NCBI RefSeq assembly: GCF_000058485.1
Contig: NC_008278.1
Span: 2,040,962 to 2,104,961, forward strand
Length of the DNA stretch: 64,000 nucleotides
DNA from: Frankia alni ACN14a
GTDB lineage: Bacteria > Actinomycetota > Actinomycetes > Frankiales > Frankiaceae
Direction: 5' to 3'
Shown here piece after piece: positions 51,598 through 62,280 of the stretch (its first letter is position 1; every line of letters starts with the position of its first letter). The notes under the pieces were generated by a model. The model was not told where the DNA came from and did not search any database. It worked only from the letters and a program-made list of their open reading frames with translations. Made by a program: the position numbers and the translations under genes.

Positions 51598-51915
51598 GTG
51601 TACGCGGTCGTTGCCAGCGGCGGCAAGCAGCACAGGGTCGCCGTCGGCGATGTCGTCGACGTCGAACTCCTTTCCGGGAAGCCGGGCGCGGCCGTGAACC
51701 TTCCGGCGCTCCTGCTCGTCGACGGCGACTCGGTCACCCACGAAGCCGGCGCGCTTGCGTCCGTCGAGGTGACCGCCGAGGTGGTCGGCGTCGTCAAGGG
51801 TCCGAAGATCCGGATCCACAAGTTCAAGAACAAGACCGGCTACCACAAGCGTCAGGGCCACCGCCAGAAGCTGACGCGTCTCAAGGTGACCGGCATCGAG
51901 ACCGGGAAGGCCTGA
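51598..51915 (+). CDS. rplU: 50S ribosomal protein L21
   Basis: A 105-residue ribosomal protein. It opens [23 protein letters not shown] and ends [21 protein letters not shown] then LTRLKVTGI, the L21 rRNA-binding signature. GTG 51598 has GGGAG seven bases upstream. rpmA follows after five bases. Confidence 0.97.
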   Translation: MYAVVASGGKQHRVAVGDVVDVELLSGKPGAAVNLPALLLVDGDSVTHEAGALASVEVTAEVVGVVKGPKIRIHKFKNKTGYHKRQGHRQKLTRLKVTGIETGKA

Positions 51916-51920
51916 GCGAG

Positions 51921-52190
51921 ATGGCGCATAAGAAGGGCGCGAGCTCCTCGCGCAACGGTCGGGACTCCAACGCCCAGCGGCTGGGCGTGAAGCGTTTCGG
52001 TGGGCAGTTCGTCAAGGCCGGCGAGATCATCGTCCGCCAGCGCGGCACCCACTTCCACCCCGGTGAGCTGGTCGGCCGAGGCAAGGACGACACGCTGTTC
52101 GCACTGTCGGCCGGGCACGTGCAGTTCGGCCACCGGCGCGGCCGCCGCGTCGTGAACGTGGTCGAGCAGGTGGCGGCGCCCGCCGCCTGA
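51921..52190 (+). CDS. rpmA: 50S ribosomal protein L27
   Basis: An 89-residue ribosomal protein. [20 protein letters not shown] and [24 protein letters not shown] are diagnostic. The N-terminus starts directly with AHKKG, so no cleavable extension (as in Firmicutes) is present. It overlaps no gene and is followed by two inverted repeats. Confidence 0.97.
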   Translation: MAHKKGASSSRNGRDSNAQRLGVKRFGGQFVKAGEIIVRQRGTHFHPGELVGRGKDDTLFALSAGHVQFGHRRGRRVVNVVEQVAAPAA

Positions 52191-52214
52191 CTTGCCCGGG
52201 CGGTGATGCCGGCC

Positions 52215-52238
52215 GGCGGAGCCAGACCTGGCTCCGCC
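52215..52238. terminator. Palindrome after rpmA
   Basis: GGCGGAGCCAG-AC-CTGGCTCCGCC, a perfect 11-bp dyad whose centre must open to form a hairpin, 25 bases after the rpmA stop. Confidence 0.45.
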
Positions 52239-52270
52239 ACCACAGCGCCGCCCCGACGCCACGCACACAG

Positions 52271-52312
52271 CCGCGCGCATCATCCCGCCTGGGTTTGGTG
52301 CGCGCGGTTTTG
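52271..52312 (+). terminator. Rho-independent-type terminator before obg
   Basis: CCGCGCGCA / TGCGCGCGG (9-bp perfect stem, 19-base loop) followed directly by TTTT, the most conventional terminator in the window. It should separate or attenuate rplU-rpmA from obg. Confidence 0.7.
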
Positions 52313-52404
52313 GCATGTACGTACGCACGACGGGGATGAGGCGGGCCGCCGGCTGACGGCGGCACGCGGACCGTACGAGACGGACCAGGGAAGAGGGGGC
52401 AGCG

Positions 52405-54039
52405 ATGCCGACCTTCGTCGACCGGGTGGTGTTGCACGCGGCGGCCGGCGACGGCGGCCACGGCTGTGCCTCCATCCACCGGGAGAAGTTCAAGCCGCTG
52501 GGCGGTCCGGACGGCGGTGACGGCGGCCGCGGCGGCGACGTGCGCCTCGTCGTGGACCCGAGCGTCACCACGCTGCTCGACTTCCACTTCCATCCGCACC
52601 AGCGGGCCTCGCGCGGCCGGCCCGGGCAGGGCTCGAACCGCAGCGGCGCGGACGGGGAGGACCTCATCCTCCCCGTGCCCGACGGCACGGTCGTCCTCAC
52701 CGGCGACGGCGAGCAGCTCATCGACCTGGTCGGGGCGGGCAGCGCGTTCGTCCTCGCCCGAGGCGGTCGCGGTGGTCGGGGGAACGCGGCGCTGGCCTCC
52801 GCCCGGCGCAAGGCCCCCGGATTCGCCGAGCTCGGCGAGCCCGGCGAGTTGCTCGACGCCGTCCTGGAGCTCAAGACGGTGGCCGACGTCGCGCTCGTCG
52901 GCTTCCCCAGCGCGGGGAAATCGTCCCTGGTGTCGGTGCTGAGCGCCGCCAAGCCCAAGATCGCCGACTACCCCTTCACCACCCTCGTGCCCAACCTCGG
53001 AGTGGCCCGGGCGGGGGATCATCCGCCGTACACGGTGGCGGACGTCCCGGGTCTCATTCCCGGCGCGAGCGAGGGGCGTGGCCTGGGCCTGGAGTTCCTC
53101 CGGCACATCGAGCGCTGCTCGCTGATCGTGCACGTGCTGGACTGCGCGACCCTCGAACCGGGACGCGACCCGCTGACCGATCTCGACGTCATCGAGGCCG
53201 AGCTCGCGGCGTACTCCGCCGATCTGTCCGACCGTCCCCGGCTCGTCGTCCTCAACAAGATCGACGTGCCCGACGCCGCCGACCTCGCCGACCTGGTCAC
53301 CGCCGATCTGCGAGCCCGTGGGCTCGACGTGTTCGCGGTGAGCAGCGCCACCCGGCGGGGGGTGCACGCGCTGTCGCTGGCGTTGGCGGAGCGGGTCGCG
53401 GCGCTGCGGGCGGCGGCGCCGAGCCGCGCGGCGACCCGCGTCGTCCTGCGCCCGCGGGCGGTGAACGAACCCGACTTCACCGTGACGTCGCACGGCGATG
53501 GTTTCCTCATCTCCGGGGCGAAGCCGCAGCGGTGGGTGCGCCAGACCGACTTCACCAACGACGAGGCCATCGGCTTCCTCGCCGACCGGCTCGCCCGGCT
53601 CGGGGTGGAGAAGGAGCTCGCCCGCCTCGGCGCGACCGCGGGCGTCGAGGTCACGATCGGCGACGTCACCTTCGAGTGGGAGCCGACCCTCAGCGGCGGC
53701 GGGCTGGGCGGCGCTGGGCTGGCCGGCGATGGCACCGCCGTGGATCTTCTCGGCGCCGACGAGCCGGGAGCGGGTGCCCAGGCCGCCGCGGCGGGGGAGC
53801 GGAGCCCGGGCGTCCCGACGGCCGCGCCGCCGCGTCCCGCGGGTCGCGCGGTGGCCGCGACGGCCTCCCTGGGGCCCCGGGGCAGCGACGACCGGCTCAG
53901 CGGCTCGGTCCGGCTCACCCGGGCCGAGCGGATGGCCCGGGCGCGGCGCGCCCGCCTGTCCGACGCCGACGCCGACGCCGACATCGACGCCTCGGGCGCC
54001 GACGCCCGGACGGGCGGCGCCGTCGACGCGGACGCGTAG
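52405..54039 (+). CDS. obg: Obg GTPase (CgtA)
   Basis: A 544-residue ribosome-assembly and stress GTPase. The Gly-rich Obg fold covers ~1-158 ([26 protein letters not shown]). The G domain has G1 GFPSAGKSS (~168), G3 [13 protein letters not shown]4 NKID and G5 SSATRRG. The OCT domain lies at ~365-425 ([32 protein letters not shown]). A ~110-residue Ala/Gly/Asp-rich tail follows, ending in [15 protein letters not shown] 52405 has AGAGGGGG upstream. proB begins eight bases after its stop. Confidence 0.96.
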
Positions 54040-54047
54040 GCGTCGGC

Positions 54048-55160
54048 ATGCGGGCGTTCGTGGCCGACGCGCAACGGGTCGTCGTCAAGGTCGGGTCGTC
54101 GTCGCTGACGACGGCGGCGGGCGGACTCGACGTCGCCCGCCTGGAGGGGCTCGTGTCCGCGCTGCTGCCCCGGGCGGGGCAGCTCGTGCTCGTCTCCTCC
54201 GGGGCGATCGCCGCCGGTCTCGCCCCGCTGGGGTTGGCCCGCCGGCCGCGTGACCTCGCCACCCAGCAGGCCGCGGCCAGCGTGGGGCAGAGCTCCCTGG
54301 TCCACAGCTACGCCGCGGCCTTCGGCCGGGCGGGCTTCCGCGTCGGCCAGGTGCTGCTGACCGCCACCGACGTCATCCGCCGCACCCACTACCGCAACGC
54401 GCGGACCGCGCTCGACCGGCTCCTCGAGCTCGGCGTCGTGCCGATCGTCAACGAGAACGACGCGGTGGCAACCCAGGAGATCCGCTTCGGCGACAACGAC
54501 CGCCTCGCCGCGATCGTCGCCCACCTGGTGTCCGCCGACCTGCTGGTGCTGCTGTCGGACGTGGACGGCCTCTACGACGCCAACCCCCGCCACGGGCCGG
54601 CGAACCTGCTGCGCGAGGTCCGCTCGGATGCGGATCTCGCCGGGCTCACCGCCCGCGGGACGGGTACCGCCGGCGTCGGCGTCGGCGGCATGGCCACCAA
54701 GATCGAGGCTGCCCGGATGGCCGCGTCCGGCGGCGTCACCGCAATCATCACCTCGGCGGCGAACGCCGCGCCGGTGCTGCGCGGCGAGGAGGTCGGGACG
54801 GTGTTCCACCCCACCGGCCCGCGCCGGGCCTCCCGGCTGCTGTGGCTGGCGCACGCCACCGCGCCGGAGGGGCTGCTGCGCCTGGACGACGGAGCCGTCG
54901 CGGCCGTCGTGCGGCGGCGGGCGTCGTTGCTGCCGGCCGGGGTCACCGGCATCGAGGGCGACTTCTCCGCGGGCGACCCCGTCGATCTCGTCGATCCGGG
55001 CGGTCGCCCGGTGGCCAGGGGGCTGGTGGCGTTCGACGCGGCGGAGCTGCCGGCGATGCTGGGGCGGTCCACCGCCGAGCTCGCCGCCGAACTGGGCCCC
55101 TCCTACGAACGGGAGATCGTGCACCGGGACGACCTCGTCCTGCTGCTGCCGACCCGCTGA
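54048..55160 (+). CDS. proB: Glutamate 5-kinase
   Basis: A 370-residue enzyme for the first step of proline synthesis. The kinase domain opens RVVVKVGSSSLT and has LVSSGAIAAGLAPLGL, PIVNENDAVATQEIRFGDNDRLAA and LLSDVDGLYDANP. The C-terminal PUA domain (~285-365, LLPAGVTGIEGDFSAGDPVDLVD) is present. It is separated from proA by the minus-strand sbcCD pair, unlike the usual obg-proB-proA order. Confidence 0.96.
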   Translation: MRAFVADAQRVVVKVGSSSLTTAAGGLDVARLEGLVSALLPRAGQLVLVSSGAIAAGLAPLGLARRPRDLATQQAAASVGQSSLVHSYAAAFGRAGFRVGQVLLTATDVIRRTHYRNARTALDRLLELGVVPIVNENDAVATQEIRFGDNDRLAAIVAHLVSADLLVLLSDVDGLYDANPRHGPANLLREVRSDADLAGLTARGTGTAGVGVGGMATKIEAARMAASGGVTAIITSAANAAPVLRGEEVGTVFHPTGPRRASRLLWLAHATAPEGLLRLDDGAVAAVVRRRASLLPAGVTGIEGDFSAGDPVDLVDPGGRPVARGLVAFDAAELPAMLGRSTAELAAELGPSYEREIVHRDDLVLLLPTR

Positions 55161-55232
55161 TCTTCCTCGCCGCCCCTTCGTACCCGCCGTCCCTACCGCC
55201 CCCTCGTTCCCTCGCCGCCGTGGCGAGCCCCT

Positions 55233-55290
55233 GCGGTGCGTTCTGGACGGTGTCGGCCCGCGGACCGCGCAGAACGCACCGCGGTCCGCG
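55233..55290. terminator. Pair of mutually exclusive hairpins between proB and sbcC
   Basis: GCGGTGCGTTCTG (55233-55245) pairs perfectly with CAGAACGCACCGC (55270-55282). CGCGGACCGCG (55259-55269), inside that loop, pairs perfectly with CGCGGTCCGCG (55280-55290), which overlaps the first right arm, so only one of the two pairings can form fully at a time. The site lies between convergent genes. Confidence 0.6.
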
Positions 55291-55335
55291 CGGTCGCGCC
55301 GTCGGGCCGTCGGGGCGGGGGGCGGGGGTTGCGGG

Positions 55336-58300
55336 TCAGGGGGTGGTCTCGACCCGGCTGCCGTTCGTGCCCTTGACGACCTGGATCTGGTTCGGGATGC
55401 GCTGGCGCAGGTCGGCGACGTGGCTGACGACCCCGACGAGCCGGCCGCCGGAGCGCAGCTCGTCGAGCACGCCCATCACCTCGTCCAGGCTGTCGGGATC
55501 CAGCGTCCCGAAGCCCTCGTCGATGAACAGCGCGTCCATCCGCCGCCCGCCGGCCTCGGCGGTCACGACGTCGGCGAGGCCGAGGGCCAGCGACAGCGCG
55601 GCCTGGAAGGTCTCGCCGCCGGACAGCGTCCTGGTGTTGCGCCGCCGGCCCGTCCACGCGTCCTCGACGAGCAGACCCAGCCCCGCCCGTCGACGCCGGT
55701 CGCGTCGCTCCTCGGTGTCGTGGACGAGGGTGAAGCGCCCGCCGCTCATCGCGGCGAACCGCCGGCTGGCCGCGGCCGCCACCTCCTCCAGCCGGGCCGC
55801 GAGCACGAAGCTCGACAGCGGCATTCCCTCGGTGTTGCCGCCGCGGCCCGCGGCGAGCTCGGCGAGCTGATGCAGCTCGTCGGCCTCGGCGCGCAGGGGA
55901 CCCAGCGCGGTGAGATCCGCGGTGAAGGTGGTGTGGAGGGCGGCGAGCTCGGCGGCCCGCCCGCTCGCCCGCGCGAGCGTCGCGACGGCCGACTCATGTG
56001 CCTGGCGAGCCTCCTCGGCGGCCGCGGCGTGCTCGGCGAGGGGCACCGTGATGTCGGGGTCGACGGCGAGATCGTCACCGGCCAGCGCCGCGGCGACCGC
56101 GGCGGTCTCCTCCCGGTACTCCAGGACCTCCTGCTCGGCGGTGCGTCTCCAGGGCTCGTCGCGGACGGCGGCGGCGGCGTCGTCCAGGTCGACGAAGCCG
56201 GCCTGGCGCACGAGGTCGAGCGCGGTGAGGCCGGCCCGGACGTGCTCCGCGCGGGCCCGTTCGGCCGCCAGCTCCGCCTCGTGCGTGGCCTCCTGGTCGG
56301 CGGCGAGCGTCGTCACCGCGTTCAGCCGGGCCGCCAGGGCCTCGGCGTCGCGCAGGTCGGCGGGAACCGCGGTAAGCCTCGTCGCGGCCAGCCGGCGCAT
56401 CTGCGCGGCGCGCAACCGGGCCGCCTGCTCGCTGGACCGAGCGGCCGCCAGGCGGGCGGCGGCGTCCTTCTCCTCCTCGTACACGGCGAGCGTCGCGGCC
56501 TCGGCGGGGGTCAGATCCGCGGCGGCCCGGGTGCGGGCCGCCACCAGGTCGTCCACTCGGGCGGCGAGCTCGGCGAGCCGGTGTGCGGACGCGGGCGCCC
56601 GGTCGTCGAGCAGTTCCACGACCTGGAAGCGCCGGACCTGCGACAGCGGGTCGGGCGGTTCGTCCGCGCCTGCGCCGGGCGGGACCGGCGGGACCGGCGG
56701 GACCGGCGGGACTGGCGGGACTGGCGGTTCCACGGAGTCGGACGGCTCGCGGGCCAGCTCGGCATGCAGCGTGCGGATCTGCGTCTCCCACCGGTCGGCG
56801 GCGCGCAGCGCGGCCGCCGCGTCGGCGCCGAGGCGGTCCGCCGCCTGCTCGGCGGCGGTCTCCTCGTCCTTGCTCACATGATCGGCACGGACCTCCGCCG
56901 GATCGGGGTGTTCGCACGCGCCGCAGACCGGACAGGGCGTGTCGTCGACGAGCGCGGCGGCGAGTTCCGCGGTGATTGCGTCGAAGCGCTGCCGACGCAC
57001 GTCCCCGGCGTGCGCCCGGGCTGCGGCGGCGCGGTCGCGGGCGGCGTCGACGTCGGCACGGGCGCGGTGCTGCTCGGCGACCGCGTCGGCCAGTTCGCGG
57101 GTCCACCGGGCCCGTTCGGTCAGGGCCGGCAGCGCGGCGCCGGCGCGGCGTGCCGTGGCCACCCGGGACTCGGCCGCCGCCCGGACCGCCGGCAGCTGCG
57201 CGTCGATCCGGCCGGTGAGCGCCTCGGCGTCGCGCCGATGCTCCTCGGCCTCGCGCTCGGCCTCCCTCGCGGCCGCGTCGTCGTCCTCGGCCTCCGCCAG
57301 GGTCCGCGTCAGACCTTCCAGCCGGCCGACCTCGACGTGGGCGAGCCGAATGAGGCCGGCGAGCTCCTCGACGCCTTCGGGCTCCCTCGGATCGTCGCGC
57401 TGATGGGCGGGGAGCGTGCCGGCGGGCAGCGTGCCGGCAGCGAGGGTGCCGGCAGCGAGGGTGCCGGCGGCGAGGGTGCCGGCGGGGAGCAGGCCCGGGG
57501 GGTGCTCGGCCAGGCGCTGCCGGGCGGCGTCGGCGGCCGCCCGGGTCTGCTGGGCGGTTGCGGTGCGCCGGCGCAGCTCGGTCAGCGCGGGGGAGACGAC
57601 CGCGGCCCGCCGAGCCGCGTCGGCGTCGTCGGCGAGCCGATCGACGGCGACCCGGCGGTCGTCCAGCTCGTCGCGGCGTGCCGTGAGCGCCCGGCGCCGG
57701 TCGATGCGGCGGACGAGATCGCGGGCGTCGGCGAGCGCGGCGTCGGCGGCGGCGCGGGCCTGGCCGGCCGTCCGGTGCGCGGCCTCGGCCGCGGCAGCCG
57801 ACGCGTCTGCCTGGCGGGCCAGCTCGGTGGCCCAGCCGGGGTCGTGCGTCGGGTCGGTGGGCTCGGCCACCCCGGCGACCTGGGCGATTCGCGCGGCCAC
57901 CCGACCGAGCTCGGCCGTGGCGACCGCCAGCCCGTCGCGGCCGGTCTTGGCCCGGTCGCGCAGCCACTGCTCGGTGAACTCGAAGCGGCCGACGCCGAAC
58001 AGGGTCTTGAGCAGCTTCTCCCGGTCGTCGTGCCCGGCCTGGAGGAAGTCGGCGAATCGTCCCTGCGGCAGCATGATGACCTGGAAGAACTGGTCGTGGG
58101 TCATCCCCAGCAGCAGGCCGATCTCGTGGCCGACGTCCTGGGGGCGGGTGGCGAGGGTGTCCCAGCCGTCGGCGGTGTGCCGGTCCAGCCGGGCGGTGGG
58201 ATGGGTCCGGGTGGTGCCGCCGCCGCGCCTGGGCCGGTCCCAGGCCGGGCTGCGGGTGATGCGGTAGCGCCCGGCCGAGACCGAGAACTCCAGGCTCACC

Positions 58301-58542
58301 TCCGGTCGGGCCGAGGCGTCGGCGTGATGGGACCGCAGGTCCGGGCCGCCGGCGATCTTTCCCCGCAGGCCGGGGACCTCGCCGAACAGCGCGAAGCCGA
58401 TCGCGTCGAGCAGCGTCGTCTTGCCCCCGCCGGTCTCGCCGCACAGCAGCAGCAGGCCGCCGCCGCTCACCCGGTCGACATCGACGTCGACCTGCCCGGG
58501 GAAGGCCCCGAACGCCGCCAGGCGCAGCCGGTGGGGGCGCAT
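55336..58542 (-). CDS. sbcC: Exonuclease SbcC (Rad50-like ATPase)
   Basis: A 1068-residue SMC-like ATPase that works with SbcD on hairpins and DNA ends. It opens [17 protein letters not shown] with Walker [15 protein letters not shown]. The coiled-coil centre holds the zinc hook [11 protein letters not shown] (~residue 537). The C-terminal lobe has [20 protein letters not shown] and Walker [14 protein letters not shown]. Two short tandem repeats interrupt the coils: (GTLAA)n near residues 350-378 from a 15-bp DNA repeat, and (PPV)n near 600-615. Start ATG 58542 overlaps the sbcD stop (TGATG). Confidence 0.94.
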   Translation of the reverse strand: MRPHRLRLAAFGAFPGQVDVDVDRVSGGGLLLLCGETGGGKTTLLDAIGFALFGEVPGLRGKIAGGPDLRSHHADASARPEVSLEFSVSAGRYRITRSPAWDRPRRGGGTTRTHPTARLDRHTADGWDTLATRPQDVGHEIGLLLGMTHDQFFQVIMLPQGRFADFLQAGHDDREKLLKTLFGVGRFEFTEQWLRDRAKTGRDGLAVATAELGRVAARIAQVAGVAEPTDPTHDPGWATELARQADASAAAAEAAHRTAGQARAAADAALADARDLVRRIDRRRALTARRDELDDRRVAVDRLADDADAARRAAVVSPALTELRRRTATAQQTRAAADAARQRLAEHPPGLLPAGTLAAGTLAAGTLAAGTLPAGTLPAHQRDDPREPEGVEELAGLIRLAHVEVGRLEGLTRTLAEAEDDDAAAREAEREAEEHRRDAEALTGRIDAQLPAVRAAAESRVATARRAGAALPALTERARWTRELADAVAEQHRARADVDAARDRAAAARAHAGDVRRQRFDAITAELAAALVDDTPCPVCGACEHPDPAEVRADHVSKDEETAAEQAADRLGADAAAALRAADRWETQIRTLHAELAREPSDSVEPPVPPVPPVPPVPPVPPGAGADEPPDPLSQVRRFQVVELLDDRAPASAHRLAELAARVDDLVAARTRAAADLTPAEAATLAVYEEEKDAAARLAAARSSEQAARLRAAQMRRLAATRLTAVPADLRDAEALAARLNAVTTLAADQEATHEAELAAERARAEHVRAGLTALDLVRQAGFVDLDDAAAAVRDEPWRRTAEQEVLEYREETAAVAAALAGDDLAVDPDITVPLAEHAAAAEEARQAHESAVATLARASGRAAELAALHTTFTADLTALGPLRAEADELHQLAELAAGRGGNTEGMPLSSFVLAARLEEVAAAASRRFAAMSGGRFTLVHDTEERRDRRRRAGLGLLVEDAWTGRRRNTRTLSGGETFQAALSLALGLADVVTAEAGGRRMDALFIDEGFGTLDPDSLDEVMGVLDELRSGGRLVGVVSHVADLRQRIPNQIQVVKGTNGSRVETTP

Positions 58543-59765
58543 CAGGCCGCCTCCTCGGCGATCCGGGCCGCGTCGAGGGCCTCGGCGAGCAGCGTCCGCT
58601 CCCGCGGCGACGGATCGCTGCGCACGTGCGCCACGAACGCCGTGGCGATCTCCAGGTCGCTCCGGCCGCGGGTCCGTTCGCCGAAGCTGCGCTCGTCGGC
58701 CGCGCCGGCCGGCGGTTCGTGGGCGAGGCGCAGCGCGTGGGGGAAGCGCCGTTGCAGCGTCGCCATCGCGTCACCCGGCCGCACCGGATCGGTCAGCACC
58801 GCCGCGACGAAGTCCCGTTCGTGGGCGGCGAAGGCCGCGGCGGTCAGCAGCTCGTGCAGGGTGCCGCGCAGCACCGCCATCCGCCGTTCGGTGGGCACCT
58901 CCACGTCGCGGACCGTCCGGATCCCGTCGCGGCCGATGTCCACCAGCAGGGAGGTCTTGCGGTCGGCGGCCTCCGAGAAGGAGAAGGCCAGCGGCGAGCC
59001 GCTGTAGCGCACGGCCGGGGTGATCGCCTGGGGGCGGTGCAGATGACCGAGCGCGGTGTACGTGATGCCGTCGAACAGGCTCGACGGCACATTGCCGACC
59101 CCGCCGACGGAGATGTCGCGTTCGCTGTCGCTGCCCGCGCCGCCGGTGACCCAGGCGTGCGCGAGGACGACGCTGCGGGCGCCCGGGTGGCCGGCGAGGT
59201 CCGCCCGCACGGCGCGCATCGCGCGGCGCATCGTCGCGGCCTGCGAGTACGCCGCCGCGCCGGCCGTGTCTGCGCCGGCCCTGTCTGCGCCGTACGGGTC
59301 CGTGTCCGGGTTCGCGTCGGTGGGCTTGCCGGCCTGCGGTGCCGGCAGCAGGGCGTTGGCGGTCGTCGGCTCCAGATAGGGGATCGCGTAGATCCGCACG
59401 GGGCCGTCGCCGTCCTCGACGACGACGGGGACGCCCACCGCGGCCGGGTCCGTCCTGAGCCGGATCCGCGGGTCGAGCAGGCCGGACTTGTCCCCCAGGC
59501 GGCGGGCGGCGTCGTGGTTGCCGCTGATGGCCACGACCCGGGTGCCCGCGTCGCGCAGCCGGGACAGCGCCTCGTCGAACAGTTCCAGCGCGCGCACCGG
59601 CGGGATGGCGCGGTCATGCACGTCGCCGCCGACGAGGACCACGTCGACGGACTCCGCCCGGACGACCTCGACGAGATGGTCGACGAACGCGGCCTGGGCC
59701 GGCAGCAGGTCGTGGCCGTGCAGGCCGCGGCCGAGATGCCAGTCGGAGGTGTGCAGGGCGAGCAT
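58542..59765 (-). CDS. sbcD: Exonuclease SbcD (Mre11-like nuclease)
   Basis: A 407-residue metallophosphoesterase nuclease. Metal-site motifs are [49 protein letters not shown] and [11 protein letters not shown]. The C-terminal capping domain follows. A Asp/Ala/Gly stretch ([20 protein letters not shown]) is an insertion. ATG 59765 follows a TACCGT box by six bases and lacks a Shine-Dalgarno, so sbcDC is probably a leaderless operon divergent from proA. Confidence 0.95.
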   Translation of the reverse strand: MLALHTSDWHLGRGLHGHDLLPAQAAFVDHLVEVVRAESVDVVLVGGDVHDRAIPPVRALELFDEALSRLRDAGTRVVAISGNHDAARRLGDKSGLLDPRIRLRTDPAAVGVPVVVEDGDGPVRIYAIPYLEPTTANALLPAPQAGKPTDANPDTDPYGADRAGADTAGAAAYSQAATMRRAMRAVRADLAGHPGARSVVLAHAWVTGGAGSDSERDISVGGVGNVPSSLFDGITYTALGHLHRPQAITPAVRYSGSPLAFSFSEAADRKTSLLVDIGRDGIRTVRDVEVPTERRMAVLRGTLHELLTAAAFAAHERDFVAAVLTDPVRPGDAMATLQRRFPHALRLAHEPPAGAADERSFGERTRGRSDLEIATAFVAHVRSDPSPRERTLLAEALDAARIAEEAA

Positions 59766-59771
59766 GTGAGC

Positions 59772-59777
59772 ACGGTA
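59772..59777 (-). promoter_or_regulatory. -10-like box TACCGT before leaderless sbcD
   Basis: TACCGT on the minus strand ends six bases before ATG 59765. Confidence 0.4.
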
Positions 59778-59902
59778 GGCAGGCGCCCGCGGCCGCTCGG
59801 CACGGGGGTCCGGCGTGGTCGTGGCACCGAGCCGGTGGGCAGCCAGAACGCCGAATCGTCACCCGCTCGGCGCGAGCGGCCGCGAGTGTCGCCCGGCGCC
59901 GG

Positions 59903-59908
59903 TAGCCT
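59903..59908 (+). promoter_or_regulatory. -10-like box TAGCCT for proA
   Basis: TAGCCT predicts a ~42-base leader that contains the CGGAGGA ribosome site of proA. The same hexamer lies upstream of tig. Confidence 0.4.
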
Positions 59909-59957
59909 CGGGACAGTGGGTTGCGCCGCGGCGCCCGCACATACGGAGGATCCGGAA

Positions 59958-61217
59958 ATGATCACCTCTGCGGAGGCTGTCCGAGACGTGGCAGTGCGCG
60001 CGAAGGCGGCGGCGGCCCTGCTGGCCCCGGTCAGCCGCGGCGAGAAGGACCGGGTGCTGCTCGCGATGGCCGAGGCGCTCCTGGCCCGGTCCGCGGGGAT
60101 TCTCGCGGCCAACGCCGAGGACGTCGCGGCGGCAAGGGCGGCGGGAACGCCCGGTGCCATGGTCGACCGGCTCACCCTCACCGAGGCCCGCCTGGCGGGC
60201 ATGGCCGACGGTCTGCGTCAGGTCGCCACGCTGGACGACCCGGTCGGCGAGGTCGTGCGCGGGCGGGTGCTGCCCAACGGCATGGAGCTGCGGCAGGTCC
60301 GCGTCCCGCTCGGCGTCGTGGGGATCATTTACGAGGCGCGGCCGAACGTCACCGTCGATGCCGCGGGCCTGTGTCTCAAAAGCGGCAACGCGGTGCTGCT
60401 GCGCGGCAGCGCCTCCGCGGTGCGGTCCAACACCGCTCTGGTGGAGGTCCTGCGCGACGTCGCCGCGGCGGGCGGTCTGCCGGCCGACGTGGTCCAGCTC
60501 GTCCCCGGCCTCGACCACGATTCCGTCAAGCACCTGATGCGGCTGCGGGGTCTCGTCGACGTGCTCATCCCCCGCGGCGGAGCCGGGCTCATCCGGGCGG
60601 TGGTGGAGGAGTCGACCGTGCCGGTGATCGAGACCGGGGTCGGCAACTGCCACGTCTACGTCGACGTCGACGCCGATCTCGACCAGGCGCTCGCGATCAC
60701 CGTCAACGCCAAGACCCACCGGGTCTCGGTCTGCAACGCGGCGGAGACGCTGCTGGTGCACCGTGGGGTGGCGCAGCGGTTCCTGCCGCGGGTGCTGGCC
60801 GCGCTGCACGACGCCGGCGTCGCCGTGCACGGCGACGAGGCCGTGTGCGCGGTGGACCCGCGTGCCGTGCCCGCCACCGACGACGACTGGGCGGCCGAGT
60901 ACCTGTCGCTCGACATGGCCGTGCGCGTCGTGGACTCGCTCGACGACGCGGTGGCGCACATCCGCCGGTGGGGCAGTGGGCACACCGAGGCGATCGTCAC
61001 CCGCTCGCTCGGCGCGTCCCGGCGCTTCATCACGAGCTGCGACTCGGCCGCGGTGATGGTGAACGCCTCGACCCGGTTCACCGACGGGGAGCGGTTCGGC
61101 ATGGGCGCCGAGATCGGCATCTCCACCCAGAAGCTGCACGCGCGGGGGCCGATGGGCCTGCCCGAGCTGACCTCGACGACGTGGGTCGGCGTCGGCGACG
61201 GTCATCTCGTGAGCTGA
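59958..61217 (+). CDS. proA: Gamma-glutamyl phosphate reductase
   Basis: A 419-residue aldehyde-dehydrogenase-fold enzyme reducing glutamyl phosphate to the semialdehyde with NADPH, the second step of proline synthesis. [16 protein letters not shown] and [15 protein letters not shown] are cofactor and substrate loops. The catalytic Cys is in [15 protein letters not shown]. It ends with [29 protein letters not shown]. The frame is open far upstream, but CGGAGGA fixes ATG 59958. It has its own promoter, since sbcCD separates it from proB. Confidence 0.96.
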   Translation: MITSAEAVRDVAVRAKAAAALLAPVSRGEKDRVLLAMAEALLARSAGILAANAEDVAAARAAGTPGAMVDRLTLTEARLAGMADGLRQVATLDDPVGEVVRGRVLPNGMELRQVRVPLGVVGIIYEARPNVTVDAAGLCLKSGNAVLLRGSASAVRSNTALVEVLRDVAAAGGLPADVVQLVPGLDHDSVKHLMRLRGLVDVLIPRGGAGLIRAVVEESTVPVIETGVGNCHVYVDVDADLDQALAITVNAKTHRVSVCNAAETLLVHRGVAQRFLPRVLAALHDAGVAVHGDEAVCAVDPRAVPATDDDWAAEYLSLDMAVRVVDSLDDAVAHIRRWGSGHTEAIVTRSLGASRRFITSCDSAAVMVNASTRFTDGERFGMGAEIGISTQKLHARGPMGLPELTSTTWVGVGDGHLVS

Positions 61218-61380
61218 GGCGATCCCGGCGGCGGCCGGGGGTGCTGCGGCCCCGGTGCGCACGCACGGTATCGCCCGTCAGGGCCGGACCAAAGCCGCGG
61301 GCGGGGCGTAGTCGCCCGTCTGGGGCTTCATCCTGGCACTATGGACGTGGCGATGCTTGACACGGGGACGGAAGGTGGCC

Positions 61381-62268
61381 ATGTCGCTTCAGGAACACGC
61401 TTTCGCCGACGTCGCGGACGTGCGGGAACGCCTCCGCGGGACCGGATACCTCGCGGACGAGGCGATCGCCACCACGGTCTTCCTTGCCGACCGGCTGCGT
61501 AAGCCGCTGCTCGTGGAGGGCCCCGCGGGGGTCGGCAAGACCGAACTCGCCAAGGCCCTGGCCACCTCCGTCGGTGCCGAGCTGATCCGCCTGCAGTGCT
61601 ACGAGGGCCTCGACGAGGCCCGCGCCCTGTACGAATGGAACTACAAGAAGCAGCTGCTGCGCATCCAGGCCGGTTCCGGCGACGGCGGCACGGAGGGCTG
61701 GCAGCAGGCCCACGACGACATCTTCAGCGAGGAGTTCCTGCTCTCCCGGCCGTTGCTGACGGCGATCCGTCGCGAGGAGCCGACGGTGCTGCTCATCGAC
61801 GAGACCGACAAGGCCGACGTCGAGGTGGAGGGCCTGCTGCTGGAGGTGCTGTCGGACTTCCAGGTGACGATTCCCGAGCTCGGGACGATCAGCGCGACCC
61901 AGCGCCCGTTCGTCATCCTCACCTCGAACGCGACCCGGGAGCTGTCCGAGGCGCTCAAGCGGCGCTGCCTCTACCTGAACCTGGACTATCCCTCGGCCGA
62001 GCGGGAGAAGGAGATCGTGCTCTCCCGGGTCCCGGAGCTGCCGGAGCAGCTCGCCGAGTCGCTGGTTCGGATCGTGCGCGCGCTGCGCGCGATGGAGCTG
62101 AAGAAGGCACCGTCCATCGCCGAGACCATCGACTGGGCGCAGACGGTGCTCGCGCTCGGGTTCGACACCTTCGACGAGGCGGCCGTCGCCTCCACCCTCG
62201 GTGTGGTGCTCAAGCACGCCAGCGACCAGGCCCGCGCCATCGGCCACCTCAAGCTCACCGCGAACTAA
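61381..62268 (+). CDS. MoxR-family AAA+ ATPase
   Basis: A 295-residue AAA+ ATPase of the MoxR/CoxD type. Walker A GPAGVGKTELAKALA (~residue 47), Walker B VLLIDETDKADVEVEG, sensor 1 ILTSNATRELSEALKRRC, then LYLNLDYPSAEREKEIV. Such ATPases act as chaperones that insert cofactors or remodel a complex together with a VWA protein. The VWA partner starts 13 bases downstream. No CO dehydrogenase or other client genes are in the window. ATG 61381 has GGAAGGTGG upstream. Confidence 0.93.
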   Translation: MSLQEHAFADVADVRERLRGTGYLADEAIATTVFLADRLRKPLLVEGPAGVGKTELAKALATSVGAELIRLQCYEGLDEARALYEWNYKKQLLRIQAGSGDGGTEGWQQAHDDIFSEEFLLSRPLLTAIRREEPTVLLIDETDKADVEVEGLLLEVLSDFQVTIPELGTISATQRPFVILTSNATRELSEALKRRCLYLNLDYPSAEREKEIVLSRVPELPEQLAESLVRIVRALRAMELKKAPSIAETIDWAQTVLALGFDTFDEAAVASTLGVVLKHASDQARAIGHLKLTAN

Positions 62269-62280
62269 GGGGGCGCCGGC

